From Chrysomallon squamiferum (taxonomy: Eukaryota; Mollusca; Gastropoda; Neomphalida; Peltospiridae): a DNA stretch of 64,000 nucleotides. The position numbers and the translations under genes are program-made. Of the stretch, positions 14,060 to 54,382 are shown piece by piece (the stretch's first letter is position 1; every line of letters begins with the position of its first letter). The notes below the pieces were generated by a model. The model was not told where the DNA came from. It did no database searches and saw only the letters and a list, made by a program, of their open reading frames with translations. The stretch spans positions 17,930,198 to 17,994,197 of the forward strand of contig CM022670.1 of NCBI GenBank assembly GCA_012295275.1, in the 5' to 3' direction.

Positions 14060-15474
14060 CTGTTTCTCTAGCTCTCTTTAATATTTATTCAGACCATTAA
14101 CACAGTTATCATTATTATATCTGACTACACCAGTGTGTACTAACATTAGATTTGTTGAGCTTCATATCACAAAGCCATTCACAGACTCCAAATCAAATCT
14201 AGCTAATGAGTGGACAAGATTCTACAGAAACATCAATAGCTGATCACTGTCCAGTCGGATCAAGAGAGATATCACCCCTCGTCAACCTATTCACCCCTTC
14301 AGGCCCGTCACCCTCCCCCAACCAGTGTTGTGATGGTCGCTGGCCAGCAGAAAGGTCTGTCAGTTTAATTGCAGTGTCTGTGTGTGACTAAATCACAACT
14401 AATAGATTGATTGCTTCTTTTTAAAACTGCATGCTGGTATCTTGGTGAGCACACTGATATTCACTATTGATTATTGTGCATTTTGAACTTTCTGCCAGTG
14501 ATGAAACCAGGAAGGTGAGTGAAATAACATGGCACAGCTAAGAGTATTGCAGTGGCTAAGATGGAGGTGCATTCTTGTTGCAGTTTATACGTGCAGTTCA
14601 AGTAGTGCTCTGAAATTGTATTGTGTGTGTTGGGGTAAGTTTGAGATTCTTGTTTGGTAACAGTGGTCTTTTTGTGGCTGTAAAACAGAATGCAGTATCT
14701 TGATATAATCAGTTAGTGTCTCTTAAGGTGTGCAGAAATGTAGTGTAGTATTTAGAATATCAAAAGTGTACAAAAAGCAAGACTACTAGTTATAAATAAT
14801 GATAATTTAACAAATTAATAAGTAAAAATTTTTTTTTTTTAAATCAAAGAAAAAAATGCATCTTGGCTCACTAGCTTGGTTTTTTTTATTTTTAACATGG
14901 AAAAAGCTTACCTATTGAATTAAGAAAAAAAAAATTAAATTCTTCTGCTTTTTACAAAAGATTGATTTTTATTATGTATCACACACTAACCTGAATTCAA
15001 ATACAACATGATCTTATCTATACTCATTTTTCTCTCTCTTTCTGGTTTAATCACAGTACTGTAGTGTGACTTCGCACATGTATAATAAAATATTTTGGTT
15101 TAATTATTGCATTATAATGAAATTCCATTGTAGTACAATTCTTTTGTTACCTTGATTATTGAGAATCCAGAGAAATTAATTAATTTATTTCACACTGACA
15201 TCCCAAATGATTTCATATAATATTACATATTCATACTGAAAGACTTCATTTCACAAATCAGTGATCTATACTAATACACAAATGTATTTTGGATTTCACT
15301 CTAAAAAGGGTGACAAGACTACAAAACTGTTTCATTTTTATCATTGCATAAAGATTATTTCTACATGTGAGTTGTTACAGTATACCTTTACACTAAATCC
15401 TGTTTTCTGCAGTATAATGTGTTTTTTGCTGTCATCTACAAATTGTATTTCTGTATTTAAAAATAGCTGAATCT

Positions 15475-16302
15475 GCATGTCATTGAAATAAAACTTGGAG
15501 TGTTGTGTTATATTAACAAGTGAAAGAAAGTTTTGTTGCTTCAAGAATTTAAATGATTCACTTGGCTATTGCTTATGAGTGGAAGATTTTCTGAAAGTAT
15601 AATGTTGTAGCTAGCTGTTCAGTTAAAGTCTCTGGTATGTGCTTTCCTGTATATAGGTAGGTGCATATGAAAATAGTCTTTTGAGGATTGGTTGTCATAC
15701 AGTCATTACACAGTACCATTGTGATCAATATAAAATTGTTAATAATGAAGTGTTATGGAAAAATAATATGCAAATGTTCATTCATTTATTCAGTTTGATC
15801 ATTCTAAGATACCTAAGATATGTACATTTATCATTTATCTATTTAACTTATCTGATAATTATAGTAATTTATGTATAGAACTCAATTATGACTATTTGCA
15901 ACCATGTATCTGTATGTCATCAGAATGGAACTTAGGATTTGAATTGTTGGGTCATGTTAACAAGTGGAAGAACTTGTACAAGAATTTAAATGGTTCTCTG
16001 TTATAATGGAAGTGGACTATAACACAATGGCTGGCATGCAATGTGAATGAGACATGATGAGTTCCAGGATCAGGTCTTTCTTGTAGAATGCACTAAGCAG
16101 TTTCGTATTCCAGCCAGTACCTCACAGTTGTTTATCATTTGAGTTGTCATTTTTAAAATTATTGTTGGTATTTTTTAATGTTTTAAAAAAAAAATACATT
16201 AACAAAGGAAAAGATTTGCAAGGACATGTAATATAATTTTCAAACAGTCACATTATGTTCAAAACAACAACCCCCACCAAAAAAATAAAAATAAAAATAA
16301 TA

Positions 16303-16346
<44 letters not shown>

Positions 16347-16490
16347 TACTCTATCTTATTATCTATGGAATTCCTTAAAGATCTCAGTTCCTTCAGGAGC
16401 TCAGAACATTTGCCTTTGCAACCCTGATTTCCCCTTCTACAATTCTGGATCCATCCCAGAACTATTGTTACAAGAATTTAAATGATTCAC
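15475..16490 (+). repeat. Three diverged copies of a direct repeat ending CAAGAATTTAAATGATTCAC
   Basis: The copies near 15475-15560 and 15912-15990 share a TGTCAT...AACAAGTG(G)AAGAA...CAAGAATTTAAATG frame over about 80 bases; a third, shorter copy is at 16469-16490. Likely relics of one element family. Confidence 0.5.
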
Positions 16491-18064
16491 TGATGTAATA
16501 CTGTATTATTGTTTTGATTTCCTCTCAGTTCGTGTTGAAGTAATAAACTAAACATGTGTTTTGAAATTCATTTTAACTTTCGTCACGTGAACTGGTGAAA
16601 GGTCAGCTGAATTTGTCTGTGAGAACTTATAAAAACAATACAGATGATTCATACACACTTTAATCCTAGCAGAAATGATGTAGTCACATGCACTGTGCAT
16701 TAATTATGATAATTAGATGTATCATTCAGGTTGAAGTAGTTTAAAGTGTAGAAGACAAAGAAACTGATATATTATATTAATAGTAATTGTCCATCATTCT
16801 AATAATAATAATAGTAGTTGTAGCAGTAGTAGTAACAGTAGTAGTAGTAGTAGTAGTAATAATAATAATAATAATAATAATAAATCATTACAAAATAATT
16901 TAAATGACAATTAAAGATAATGTTCAAAAATACTCTTAGAAAATACGACAGGTTAAAATAAGTCAAAGTTAATGATGAAGATTCAGGATAAAATGTTAAA
17001 GGATTGGTAAGTCAAAATAGGGTACAGCAATTCAAGATGTTCATATAGCCCATGAATTAGTGGTCTTAAAGTCAGCAGTAGTGAGTTTGTAAAGTTATGA
17101 AAAAAAAAAAAATCTTATACATAATAAGCATACTGCTCATGGTGATGAACTTTTAATATTAAGAAAACAACATAACGTGAAATTTTGAATCTGTCTCTAT
17201 AGTAAGGTTGGTTAATTATCATTATCAATAGAAGTCTTCTTAATTACATATCTTTCAGAGAATTAATGTTTGCCTAACAAGATCTTAATACCATTTATTA
17301 CTGTTGGTTATCAGGATATCTTATGTATGTGGGTTTTGTTTTAATAAGATGAGTGAACAAGAAAATTACGTGTTTAGCAGCCATGATGCAACAGCTCTTC
17401 ACTTTTCTGACTCAGTGTGTCAAACATTAGCTGGCTCACTGCTGAATTATGTAAACTTTTCTCAAACCTGTTTTTGCATTCAGTATTTCTATACATATCC
17501 ACTAGTCTTTACACATGTATGTACCCACCAGGCTTTTTTTTTTTCCCCATCTTAAACATAGTAATGGTAAACACAACAAGAAACTTAAGTTGTTTAAACT
17601 GGTTCTACAATGGTGAGAATGTTGTTTATTCTTTGAAGAATAGATGAAAATGAAGTTCCTACTTGTAATATCAGATGGTGTAATGTTAGGTTAGGTATTT
17701 AGATGCAAGTATTTATACAAAAACGGGTGGATTAAGGGGGTGGATTTAACATATAACCCATGCCCATTGATTTCACTGAATTTTTTTTCTTTGTAATGAA
17801 AATTTATTTCATCTCCTGGAAAATTACGTCCTTCTCATGGTGCTCCTCCCCTCTAGTCTCAAATTATGGATCTGCTCCAGGTTAAGAGCAGATATTTTGG
17901 TGGAATATATACACAAAATGCTGGTACCAAATGCAACAGGGAGAGAATGTTGTGTATTTCTATATTTTACAGATAACAGCTGCTAGTACAGGGTGTATTT
18001 GTATTTTTAGATTGTCTTAAATTTATATATCATGAACTGTATGTATTTTTATATATTTTTATAT

Positions 18065-18097
<33 letters not shown>

Positions 18098-20232
18098 CAT
18101 CAAAAAAAAAAATACATAGTTAAAATAAAAAATATATATTTAAATATCAAGTAAAAAATGAATAAAAATATTCTCAGTACCAACAATCCAACAACAATAA
18201 GAAAAAAGAAAGAAATAATAATAATAATAAAAGAAAAGAAAAGAAAAATGAGAAACTAACACCAAACTCAGACTATTTATATACATATAAAAGTTAATTA
18301 CTTTAATTCACCTATTAGCTTATCACGTAACAGTCATATTAGCAGGTTAACTGTTTGAAAAGTGTCTGCTTTCAGCAAATACTGAACATATGTTATCAGC
18401 AGATACTTAAAATGTCTGTTATCAGCAAATACCTTCTGTTAAAACAATGTGTCAGGTAGGCAGCACCATTGTACAGGACACGGGAACTGCAACAGTTCGT
18501 GTGATCTATATATAGACATTACCCAAGCACAGGTAAGACAGGTGTAAATTGGAAATACCTGTTAATTGTCACGTGAAAATACATTTTGATTAATGAGATA
18601 GGTTGATTTAAACCTTCTTAAAGTACAGTGTGTTTATTTTAATATTTGCATGTTATATTTAAAATGGAAACTGTCCATGGTTTATTGTAGCAAAAATGTT
18701 GAAATGAAAAATCACAGATGTGAGTAAAAATGGGTTATTTCACAGCATCATGTGACTTCATTTAACTGTTGTTACATTTAACTTGATTTAATTTTTTTCC
18801 CACCTCATTATGAATTGTTCTTTCATCTCAATAAGTACATTTTTCTTAAAATGAGTAGATAACATTAACTTTTAAAAAAACAAAACAAACAAAAACAGCA
18901 ACCAGTACAATGACAAAACAAAAAACAAAAAAAACCCCAAAACCCAACAAATAAACAAAAACATCTGCACTAACTAAAAAAAAGTATCTGCAGTAACTGT
19001 GATTTTGATAAATGTTGTAAATTCTGACAATATATGGACCAACACATTTTTTTATATTTTACAAATTTATGAACCGTTGACAACATTTCTGACTGTATGA
19101 CTATGACATCTTAAACTCCAGTTTGAAATGAAAACAACAGCGTTGTGTTTTCTGATCTGATTTATGACTGGATGTAATACGTATTTACATCTGATATTGG
19201 CTTTACAGAATGCAGTTAGTTATATTAGCTGTTTAAAGTTTTCTAGGTCACTTCACAGGTACACATTTGAATTCACAGGTTTAAATGTTTGTGGTGCTGC
19301 AGGTAAGTACAGGTAGATCAGGAAACGGATCAGTGACCCAGACATAAAGATAAGACGATAACTTTCATAGGGTGCATGTGTCTAGGTCAAACACAGAATA
19401 CTACATACACGTCTTCATTTCGTTTTTCTTTCTTGCTTTTTTTTTTTTTTTTTTTTTTTAAATTTAAAATATTATTTTCTTTTTCTTTCTTTTTGAAATG
19501 TATCTTTTCTTTTTCATTATTTTTTTCTTTATTTTCGTATTGATTTTCTTCAGTTTTTATCTGTTTATTTTATTCTTTCTTATTCAAACTCATTTTTATC
19601 TTCCTTCTTACTTTTCTTCCTTTTTGTTTTGTGTCTTTTCTTTTTTAAATTTCATTTCATTTCTCTTTCCTTCAGTTCACACAATTTTTTTTTTATCTGA
19701 TATATTCATTCAGTGAAAATACATATTACAAGGCAATTTAAATAATAAAATAAATACACTACTATTTATTAATTGAGACACTTTATAAATTCAGTTTTTT
19801 AAACATGGCAATTTTACAATGGTGAAAGAACAAGACACAGTACATAATATATGTGTATAAATAAACTACTATCTTGTTTTGTGGTATATTCACCTTTTTT
19901 TCTTCTTCTTCTTTTTTTTCCCCCTATAAAGCCTGTGTATTTTTATATAACTTTTGTTGTGTATCTGGAAAATAAATTTGTGTTTGTATTCAGAAAATGT
20001 TTAGATGAGACAATGTGAGCTGAGGAGAGAAATCTTTTGGTCTGTGTTAATTGCTGAGGGAGATGATTTCTACATGTTTGTCTGTTTGACTAAATGGTTT
20101 CTTTGTTGGCTGTTAGTCAGAAACGTTTGATGTTGACAAAACCATCTGGTAGGCTTCAAGCTAACAGGACTCACATTACTGAACCATCTGCTAGAACTCC
20201 CTTCTTTGCTTTTATACTGTCTTTTAATTTGT

Positions 20233-20273
20233 CCATCCATCCATCCATCCATCCATCCATCCATCCATCCATC
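20233..20273 (+). repeat. (CCAT)10 microsatellite
   Basis: A pure tetranucleotide run of about ten units. Confidence 0.95.
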
Positions 20274-22134
20274 TTTTCATCTCTCAGGTCTTCATGTGTA
20301 TGCATACTGATACATATATTCATTGGTCCATCCATGTCCATGTGTTCATTGCTTCATCTGTTTATCTTTCCAGTTCTAACCAGTATTCATGTTACCTATT
20401 TCTCTTTACAAATTCTGTTAATGTTTGACAGTCAGTTTTTAAATGCTACTGAGTTTGTTCTAGAATTAGGAGCTAATGTAAAATAATGCATTAGGTATTA
20501 TAAGCATCATTAATTTTCAAGCATTCTGTTCTTTTAAATACATATTAGCAAACCATCATTGAGTCTTCTTACTTTTTTTCATTTTTGTGTTCAGATAATG
20601 TTGTTCATGTATTACATATTTGACATCGTTCATCTTTGAAAATGTGCTATTAAAACTTGATGTATGTGTTTCTCTGTGTCTGAGAAATGCATTTTCTTGC
20701 TGCCAGCTATTAACAATAGATTATAAAGCAATGGCAATAGCTTTCCTCTGTCACAGACAGAATGTTTGATACTGAACAAGCATTAAATATTAAAATGACT
20801 GAGGTATTGTCAAAGAAATTGTTTTTTCACTTATTCCTGTGATGATTCCAAGAATGTCTTGTGCTGGATGTAGTTAATGCTACAGCTCCCACAAGACTTG
20901 TTAACTAAACATTCCCAACATTGTGTTTTTCCATTTTAAACATAGAAATCCATGTACAAAGCATGCATTAGTTAGTTATTTTTTTTTTACCACCTCTTCA
21001 TTTATTATTGATCAGGTATTTCAGAATCACTTTGCTTTGTGTTTTCTTTACATTAAAAGCAGAAAAGTGCACTGATGTTAAAAGTGAGACCACAATGTCT
21101 TTTCATGTTCTGACGTTTTTCTGACCAGTGGCACTAACACAGGTTTCTCTGAGACAATGGACAATAGTGTAGAGTGGCTGGGTTAGATGAAGGTTAACAA
21201 TAAGGAATGGAATCCATACAGATGACTTTAAACTGAGGACAGAACGAAGTTGAAAAGTTTTCCTGACTAGAAACATATGATCTACAATGATCAGCATGTG
21301 ATGGTCAATTGTTTGAGGTGTTTTCCTAACCTGGGGCAGCCTCTGTCCCCCTCTGCATAAAATCCTTTAATAGACAACATATGAAGTATATTACAGGGTT
21401 AATTTCAAACAGGCCCTGGTGTTTCTGTTAGAATGTGTTTGTGTATCTGAAAATTGTCATCCTAATGATGAAATTCACAAAGTCTTTAGTGTCAGAATTT
21501 CAGACATTTTGGACTAAATATTGATGGAAAAAAAAAGTGATAAAAATTACCCATTGTCTTGTTAAATACCAAATCCTGAAGACAACAGATTATGAACATT
21601 GTCTGAGTAAATTATACCTTTCATTTTCATTGATTGTTTTTCAAATGAACTCTTTTTTAACTGTTATTTTTAAAAAAAAAATGTTTTTCAAAATCTGCTA
21701 AGAGTAATGGACAGTTCTTCACTTTACTATTAGAAAAGAATAGTTACATGCATAAATAATGATACTTCAGTTCAAATAATCTCAGTATATTACACTTTAC
21801 AAGTATTTGTAAAAATTTCAAAAAATAAAACTGAGGTGATATGATGAATTAGGTGACATCACTAAAGAAACAAACCAACCATTTCTTGATTATAATTGGT
21901 ATTACACTCATTACTTTTACATCTCTTTTAACATCAGTCAATCATGTTTCCTTAGAAAGGCCAGATGCAAATATATTTCTTTAGATAATGATACATTTTT
22001 CTTTTAAACTGAAGAGAATAAATGTCTTTGTAGACATGTTTTATTATTAATACAGTACATCAGTGGTAGAATAAATTACATAAACAGATTGATATAATTT
22101 GCTGTGTTAACTGCTATGAGGTGGGAAAGCAAAA

Positions 22135-22235
22135 TGGCTGTGTAGAATTGCAAAGTGGGATAGATAGCTCACTCAAACTGGTAACAAACAATTGTTACAC
22201 CACTGAGAATTGATCCTATGACCATTTTCTTTTCA
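22135..22235 (+). mobile_element. tRNA-derived SINE relic
   Basis: TAGCTCACTCAAACTGG at 22165 (A box) and AGAATTGATCC at 22206 (B box) have the spacing of an internal RNA polymerase III promoter. No intact tRNA cloverleaf can be folded by eye, so it is a relic rather than a tRNA gene. Confidence 0.4.
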
Positions 22236-23577
22236 GATGAACTTTCTAGCACTGTACTGCAACCTTCTAGGTTCTAAAAACAGATGTCTATACTTTATCA
22301 TGTGTCCTGCATCTCAGTGTCTGCTTTAATTTATCTCCCCTAATTAACTCCTATAAACTGGTACGGTTTAGTTTTCAAGCCACATGACCTTTGACCCAGA
22401 CCATTCTGAATGGGTCCAGGTGTTGTAGATTATTGGGTTATTAGAGGTCATCTTTTATCTACATTGATGTGCACTCACTGGAAAAAAAATCTGTTTTAAC
22501 TTTAATAAATAAATAAACAAATCCTGAAATTGAAATGATTCTAAGATAAATTATCATTTAATATGGATTTTTTAATTTATTACTTACTTAATAAATAAAT
22601 AAAAAAGTATTATTTATGTATTTATTTGTTTTAAAAATATTTGTTAATATTAAAAAACCCAAAAAAAAAAAACCCACATACTATGCATATTAATAAAAAA
22701 AAAATACTTTCCATGAGCACAGTATTTTAAATAATTACCTATAAGTTTATTTTTTAATTACAAGAGATGATATATGTAAAGCTAATGTATCTATAGAGGT
22801 AATTTAGCAAACACTTCTGTCCCTTTAAATTACTTGTATATTTATTTATAATTCTAAATGCTTCATTTTATAGCTTAGTCATCTATTTTTATGCTGTATA
22901 CAATCAAAATCGTGAAATAACAAAGAGTGCTCAAGCTGCATGATGTTATAAATCAGAAACTGCTATATTCAGTTACATTATGGAAGCCTGTTTAATACAA
23001 GTATTTATCAAACATCTGAAATACCTTTAGTCTTACTAACACTTCGATCTGTTTTTCTACATTCACCCTCCCTGCATTTCTCTTATACAATCTAGACATT
23101 CTGAAGGACATTATTTTGAAGGACTTGCTCAATCTGCAGTAATCCTGTGGAGTTAAATGCTGCAGTTTGCCCAAGGTGGACTCAGAATACTGGTTAAAAG
23201 GCTTGGTCAATACCTTGATTTTTATGTCTTATGGCAACTGTGGCTTCAGCTGTAGTTGTACTCACAGAACCAAGGCAGCTGTGTCCCTTGTCAGCTGCTG
23301 GGAAACAGAGAGAGAGAGAGAGAGAAACTAGAGAAAGTGGACAGAATATTAGTGTCATAAAATTAGCTGATGTTTTCTTTGGTCATTTGTCACCTGACAG
23401 GTATGTAGATGTTTGTGTATGGGATATGGGGAATGGGCATTTTGTATCTGTAGCTAAATTAATTCAGTATTCAAGATAAATATTCAGTTTCTGGAGATGT
23501 ATATTGTTAGTTTATCTGACATTAAACTAACTATTTTCAGATTTTTCTCTCTGTCTGTCTCTTTCTCTCTCTTTGAT

Positions 23578-23608
<31 letters not shown>

Positions 23609-24490
23609 GTCTCTATCTCTCTCATTTGCTCTTTCTTCCTCTCTCACTTTCTCTCTCTTCATTTGTTTTACACTTTCCTTATCTCTAAACTTTGGTGTGT
23701 GTGTGTGCATGTGCATGTGTGATCACTTATGAAAGAAGAAAAGAAAAACTATAATACACCCAAATATATTCATGTGTCTGGAATCATTACGCATACATAG
23801 CATATATGTATACTGACATATTTGTTTGCTGCAGCACACATGTTGCATTACCTGGTGTTATGTTTGCATTAAACTGTGAATCATTTGGGTCAGTAACGTA
23901 TGACATGTTTATAATGAGAAACTGTAAAAAAAATCTGTAACGGCAACATCAAAATTACCTAACTAATTTTGTCGTTTGTCACCTTTACAAGTATCCAAGT
24001 ATATGTTCTTGCATTAAATTGTGAAAAAGTAGGTCACTGATGCATACAAATTTTAAATTAGTTGTATCATTTTATTTAGAAGTTGGGAAAGAGAATGTTT
24101 ATGTTAGGAAATGACCTGCATACCTTGTATATGTGTTCATGTCTGTATGTGTATGAGTATATGTCTATATGTATCTATACATGAATGTCTCAGTATTTGC
24201 ATGAAAAGACCAGTTAATTAGGTCTGTATAAAAATCTATTAAGATCCTTTTATATTTATTATTAATTGTATTTATAGTATGGTAATTGACCTTAATATCA
24301 TTTATATAACTTTACTCATTTCTTTGATTTATTTTATTTTGCTAATGCAAGGGGGAAAACAATTTAAAAAATAAAAAAATGATGTGGCAACTTCGTAGTA
24401 ATTTATCTTTCTTGATAAAAATGGTCTTATGTTTAATTACATGCTGTCAGTAAAATAGATTAGAAAAATGTAAAAAATAAGTTAATCAAA

Positions 24491-24722
24491 AACAATTTTG
24501 TGTAGCCAAATAAACCTCACATTAACCAATCTATAAATTGTAATGGCTTTAAAAAATAATAAAATAAATTTATTCAGCACCTGAAACATGCACAAAAATC
24601 AAATAAAGTCTCTTAATAACAACAATACCCAGCATCAAGGGAAATTTTCTTTTTAAAATCATATTTAAAACAAATTCAACTTCCTTCATTTTTCAGTTCA
24701 TGTCTGTGTCCTCTCCCAATGT
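24491..24722 (-). repeat. Left arm of a ~233-base, ~96% identical inverted repeat
   Basis: Its reverse complement matches 30180-30413 with only about ten differences by hand alignment, and similarity ends sharply at both edges. It lies 2.3 kb upstream of the start-codon exon. I see no clear target-site duplication or terminal inverted repeats. Probably a copy of a recently active dispersed element. Confidence 0.85.
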
Positions 24723-25953
24723 ACTTGCTTTTAAGCTGAAATTAATTTTATTGTCATTTACATAAAAATAACAAAAATTAATTGTTTTTCCTTCTGACTG
24801 ACTGTTGATAAAAATGGTCTTTTCATCTTTCATTTATCTACTTCAAAGTACATAACTTACATGCTAATGGCAGGATAGGCTACAGGAATATAAAACAAAG
24901 TCAAACAAGAGCAAGGTTACTAATAATCAATACAACAGTTTCAACTAACTGTAAACTGTTTGTTAACATTCTCCTAACCCTGTAGTCAACAACACAAACT
25001 TTTTTTTTTTTTTTTTTTTTTTAAACTTACAGTTTAGTCACATCTTGGTACGTGATTTTAAAATTGTTCAGGTTGAGAAGGAAGCCAGTTTCCCTTGTAA
25101 ACCATCACCAGTGTGTGGTTTATCGATACCCTTAGTAAATATCTTTTTTTGTTTGGGAGCCCAGACAAGTGTTTGAGAACAAACAACATTCGTCAAACAC
25201 TGTAATCATTAACCCATGTTTAACAGTGTGGTAGAAGAAGTGTTTTTTAAAATTTGTTGTTACTAGTGCTGTTACTGATGTTCAGTGTTCAGATTTGAAG
25301 TGTGGGTTTATTGTTATGAAAATTTAATTAAGTTTAAAAATATTTTAGTAGTTTAATTAAGTTTAATAAAATTTTATGAGTTTATAATAATAAAAAATGA
25401 AATTAAAGGGATATTTTCGGTTGCAAATGTAAATAATTGTTATAAATGACTCTTGTCCCACCAACACATTTTAATATTAATGATTGTGAGGTGAACACAT
25501 AAGAAAGTTTACAATGGTAACATGTCAAGTGATTTCATAAACACAGTATAAAAAACTTGGCACATTACTAAGAACTTACCTATTGATCTTATTTTGATTA
25601 GAACTGACCTCCATTTAGCCAAGAAAAATCAAAATCAAAGAAAAATACTCTAAGCCAGATAATTAATATGAAACTCTAGATTATAAGCCAGGAAATATTC
25701 GTATTGAATTCATTGAATCCTATCATCTTCATCTTGTACCTATAGGCAAGATTAAACTGTATTGAATAAAATTCCAATATAATTCAATTACCAGAGATTT
25801 TTGTAATTCTAAGGGCTGGTATTATTGGTCAATAGAGTAATAATCAGTTACAAATATAGCCTCTCTGAGATACTGATAATCAACATTAATGGTGGAAAAC
25901 TAATGTTCTCATAAAACATATATCATGATTAATGATCTTTCTGTCTCTCTCTG

Positions 25954-26000
<47 letters not shown>

Positions 26001-26802
26001 TACAGACACATAAACACAGACACTCGCAGATACAGCCATAATACACACATATATACATTCTTTGTTTTTTCAAGAGAAAATAAAAATGATTGAGGCACAT
26101 TTTTTCTCTTTTCCTTTCTTTCTTTCTGTCTTTATTTTGTTTTTCCTATTTTCCTTCTTCTTTCTTTTGCTCTATTTTAAAAATGAAATACCAGCATATA
26201 CATGTATGCTCCTTTCAGACATCAGAATGTTGTGAAAAACCAGTAATAATTAACTTTACTGTAATGCATGTAATGTTAACAATAGCAACAACCACTTACT
26301 AATACAGCTACTGTTAGGTACTGATAATGAGAATTAATGATGCAAACTCTGTGCACTGAAAAAAACCACTGACTATGTCATTACTGGTGAAATCAATCTG
26401 TGTAGCAGGAATTATTTTAAAAATAAAACAGATCTGAATTTGAAAAACTTACCTAGATTGCCATTATTGATTTTTTTTGGTTTTATTTTTATCTACCTTC
26501 TTTTTGTTATTCTGACATTTCGATTTTTTTAAAAAGAAGAAAATATTAGATTTATATATTTTTTTTGTTTTGTTTTATTTATTATTTCTTTCATTTTTTT
26601 TTTTTAAATAATTAAATCATTTTAAAAAAAAAAAAACCATTTCTGATATAAAAAAAAAAAAGAAAATACCTGAAAATCTACCTGTAAATATTTGTTGTAC
26701 CACCCTTCCAGATAAAAATCTTATTTAGTATTAATTTCAAAATAATGTGGCTTTTTTATATGTTTCTAACACATCATTAATGTGACTGTTTTGTTATTGC
26801 AG

Positions 26803-26864
26803 ATCACAGTCTAGGATGTTGTGATATGAGGTGAAGTTTAGGGTGTGGCTCACTGACAGACAGG
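26803..26864 (+). other. 5' untranslated part of the start-codon exon, with two tiny uORFs
   Basis: A pyrimidine-rich stretch ending in CAG at 26800-26802 looks like a 3' splice site, so at least one further untranslated exon should lie upstream. Two minimal upstream reading frames precede the start: ATG-TTG-TGA at 26816 and ATG-AGG-TGA at 26826. An in-frame TGA at 26832 fixes the main start downstream of it. Whether the upstream bases are transcribed is inferred. Confidence 0.5.
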
Positions 26865-52476
<25,612 letters not shown>

Positions 52477-53373
52477 ACATTTTTATACGCTTCATTATTA
52501 AAGACTAATTGCTTCTGGACTTGTTCTTGTATTAAAAAGGTACTAAGCGTTTCTTCTTGAGCTCAGAGGCAGTCAGGAAGACAGCTAGACTGTTGGACCA
52601 ATTTATATCATTTGTATCTTCATAATCGAAGAGTCAGTTATAGGAGTTTAATTCATGTGCTCTAGCATTTGTTTTTCTTTTTTTTTCTTTTTTTAAAATG
52701 AAACCTTTGACATGAATTCTTAATATTTCATTTTCATGAACACAAGTAAGCCTACCATAGTTTTATTTATTTATGTTTTTTTAAAGGTAACAATTGGGGA
52801 AAGCCAAAATATTAAAGAATGTGTTATGGTTCTTAATGCACATATTTTAAAAATGGTGACTTTTACTTCAACCTTGTTGAAATAATATATCATTTTATAT
52901 TTAATTTTATACTTTATGATGGATTTGGTATTAACATTCACTTGTAAAAAAAAGATTAAAAGAATCATAGTAATCCACTGATATTATCACTGGGGTATGA
53001 TATTTCTGTCAAAAATTTGGAAATTTAAAAGAAAGCTGAATGAAAACAGTTTTAAAAAAAATAATCTGTTGTACTCTGGTTCAAATGATTTCATTTCAGT
53101 TTGGAAACCTTTTTACTGAACTAGTTTTATTATTCATTTCTTATTAATGCCAATGGGACCAAATTTCACTTATTATTTTTATTGCTGCATTACAGAGGCT
53201 TATAAAATAACAAACTGGTGTTAAATAGTTAACAGATATTTATATGTACATATGTTTAAAAACATTTTACTCCAAGCTAAGATTTTGCCTTGATTTAGAC
53301 ATGCTTTTAAATCATTGTTATATTTTATTTTTATTTTATTCTATTATCATATTCATTATTATTATTATTGTTA

Positions 53374-53420
<47 letters not shown>

Positions 53421-53421
53421 G

Positions 53422-53473
<52 letters not shown>

Positions 53474-54333
53474 AATGTAATATTATTTATTTATTTCTCA
53501 CTTTTAGCTTCTTAATGGTGCTGTACATTTCATTATAGAAAATAATAAAAACAACAATTTGCAAAACAGATTTAGAAAATCTTTTTTATGAGTCATTTCT
53601 GCATTTAATGACTGTGACTGTATATCATAAATATTGTTACTCATGCTTTCTGATTTTGTTTCACCCATGTATATAAATATTGTACAGGTTTTGTTTTTAC
53701 ATTTGTATTACATTTCAAATCATTCCAAGTGTTTATTATTTGTTGTATTAAGACATTGTACTCTGCTATAGAAATATCTAATATTAAAAAAAAAAAAAAT
53801 CATATTTTGATCAATATTAAATTTCATCTAATTTTGCACTTAATGATTTTTACACTGTCTTTAAGTGCTATAGCATTTAGAATAGTAACATCAGAATTAA
53901 TATGCTTTTTTTCAAAAATAATTAATTTTTTTTTAATGACAATTTTAGAGTTCATTATTATTTTCATAGACCGAGAGTTGATTATTATTTTGATGCATTA
54001 ATTAATGTTTTGACAATCCGAGAGATGATCAATAATCTAAGTGTTAATAATAATTTGATAATGGAGAAATTGATAAATATTTTTAATTTTTTTATTTATT
54101 AGATTTTTCTGATCATAGCAGAAGTATATGATAGTATTGTTGTTTCATTGTGTGTTAGTTGTTTGGTTGTTTTTTGTGGTTTTTCTTGATTTAAAACAAA
54201 TTATCTTTTGTATTTTGTTCTTTTTATTATAACAACAAAAACATGATGTTATGATCTTATTCATATGGGATTGCCTAAATCTTAAAATAACATATATCTA
54301 AATTGTGTGTAGGTATATGTATGTTTGAACACA

Positions 54334-54382
<49 letters not shown>

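Larger units (their letters stand above)
1..14100. other. Non-coding upstream DNA, left part
   Basis: No protein-coding exon or intact RNA gene recognised. Contents seen are AT-rich background, microsatellites, decayed repeats (below), and two GC-richer islands at about 60-330 and 3100-3400 with several CpG and E-box (CANNTG) sites. It may be intergenic, or a long 5' intron of the GPCR gene. Confidence 0.6.
14101..26802. other. Non-coding upstream DNA, right part
   Basis: No coding exon recognised. A GC-richer island at 14170-14515 ends in a good 5' splice site (GGAAG|GTGAGT at 14514/14515) and is one candidate for an untranslated first exon. A (CCAT)10 repeat (20233-20273), a CA repeat (25955-25998) and one arm of a long inverted repeat (24491-24722) lie here. 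Confidence 0.55.

Noticed and set aside
14206-14391. 61-codon + strand reading frame with balanced composition (MSGQDSTETSIAD...)
   Set aside because: No family recognised, no splice partners, and a short open frame is expected in a GC-richer patch. Kept only as part of a candidate regulatory/first-exon island.
20094-20486. 130-codon open frame on the + strand
   Set aside because: Its middle is the (CCAT)n repeat read as IHPSIHPS, and the rest has no motif or codon signal; chance frame.
21310-21350. TTTTCCTAACCTGGGGCAG, also hAT-end-like
   Set aside because: No partner end or duplication could be found by eye.
23231-23479. 82-codon + frame with an internal GT donor-like site (CACCTGACAG|GTATGT)
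   Set aside because: Contains a GA repeat and no recognisable domain; the donor alone is weak evidence for a 5' exon.
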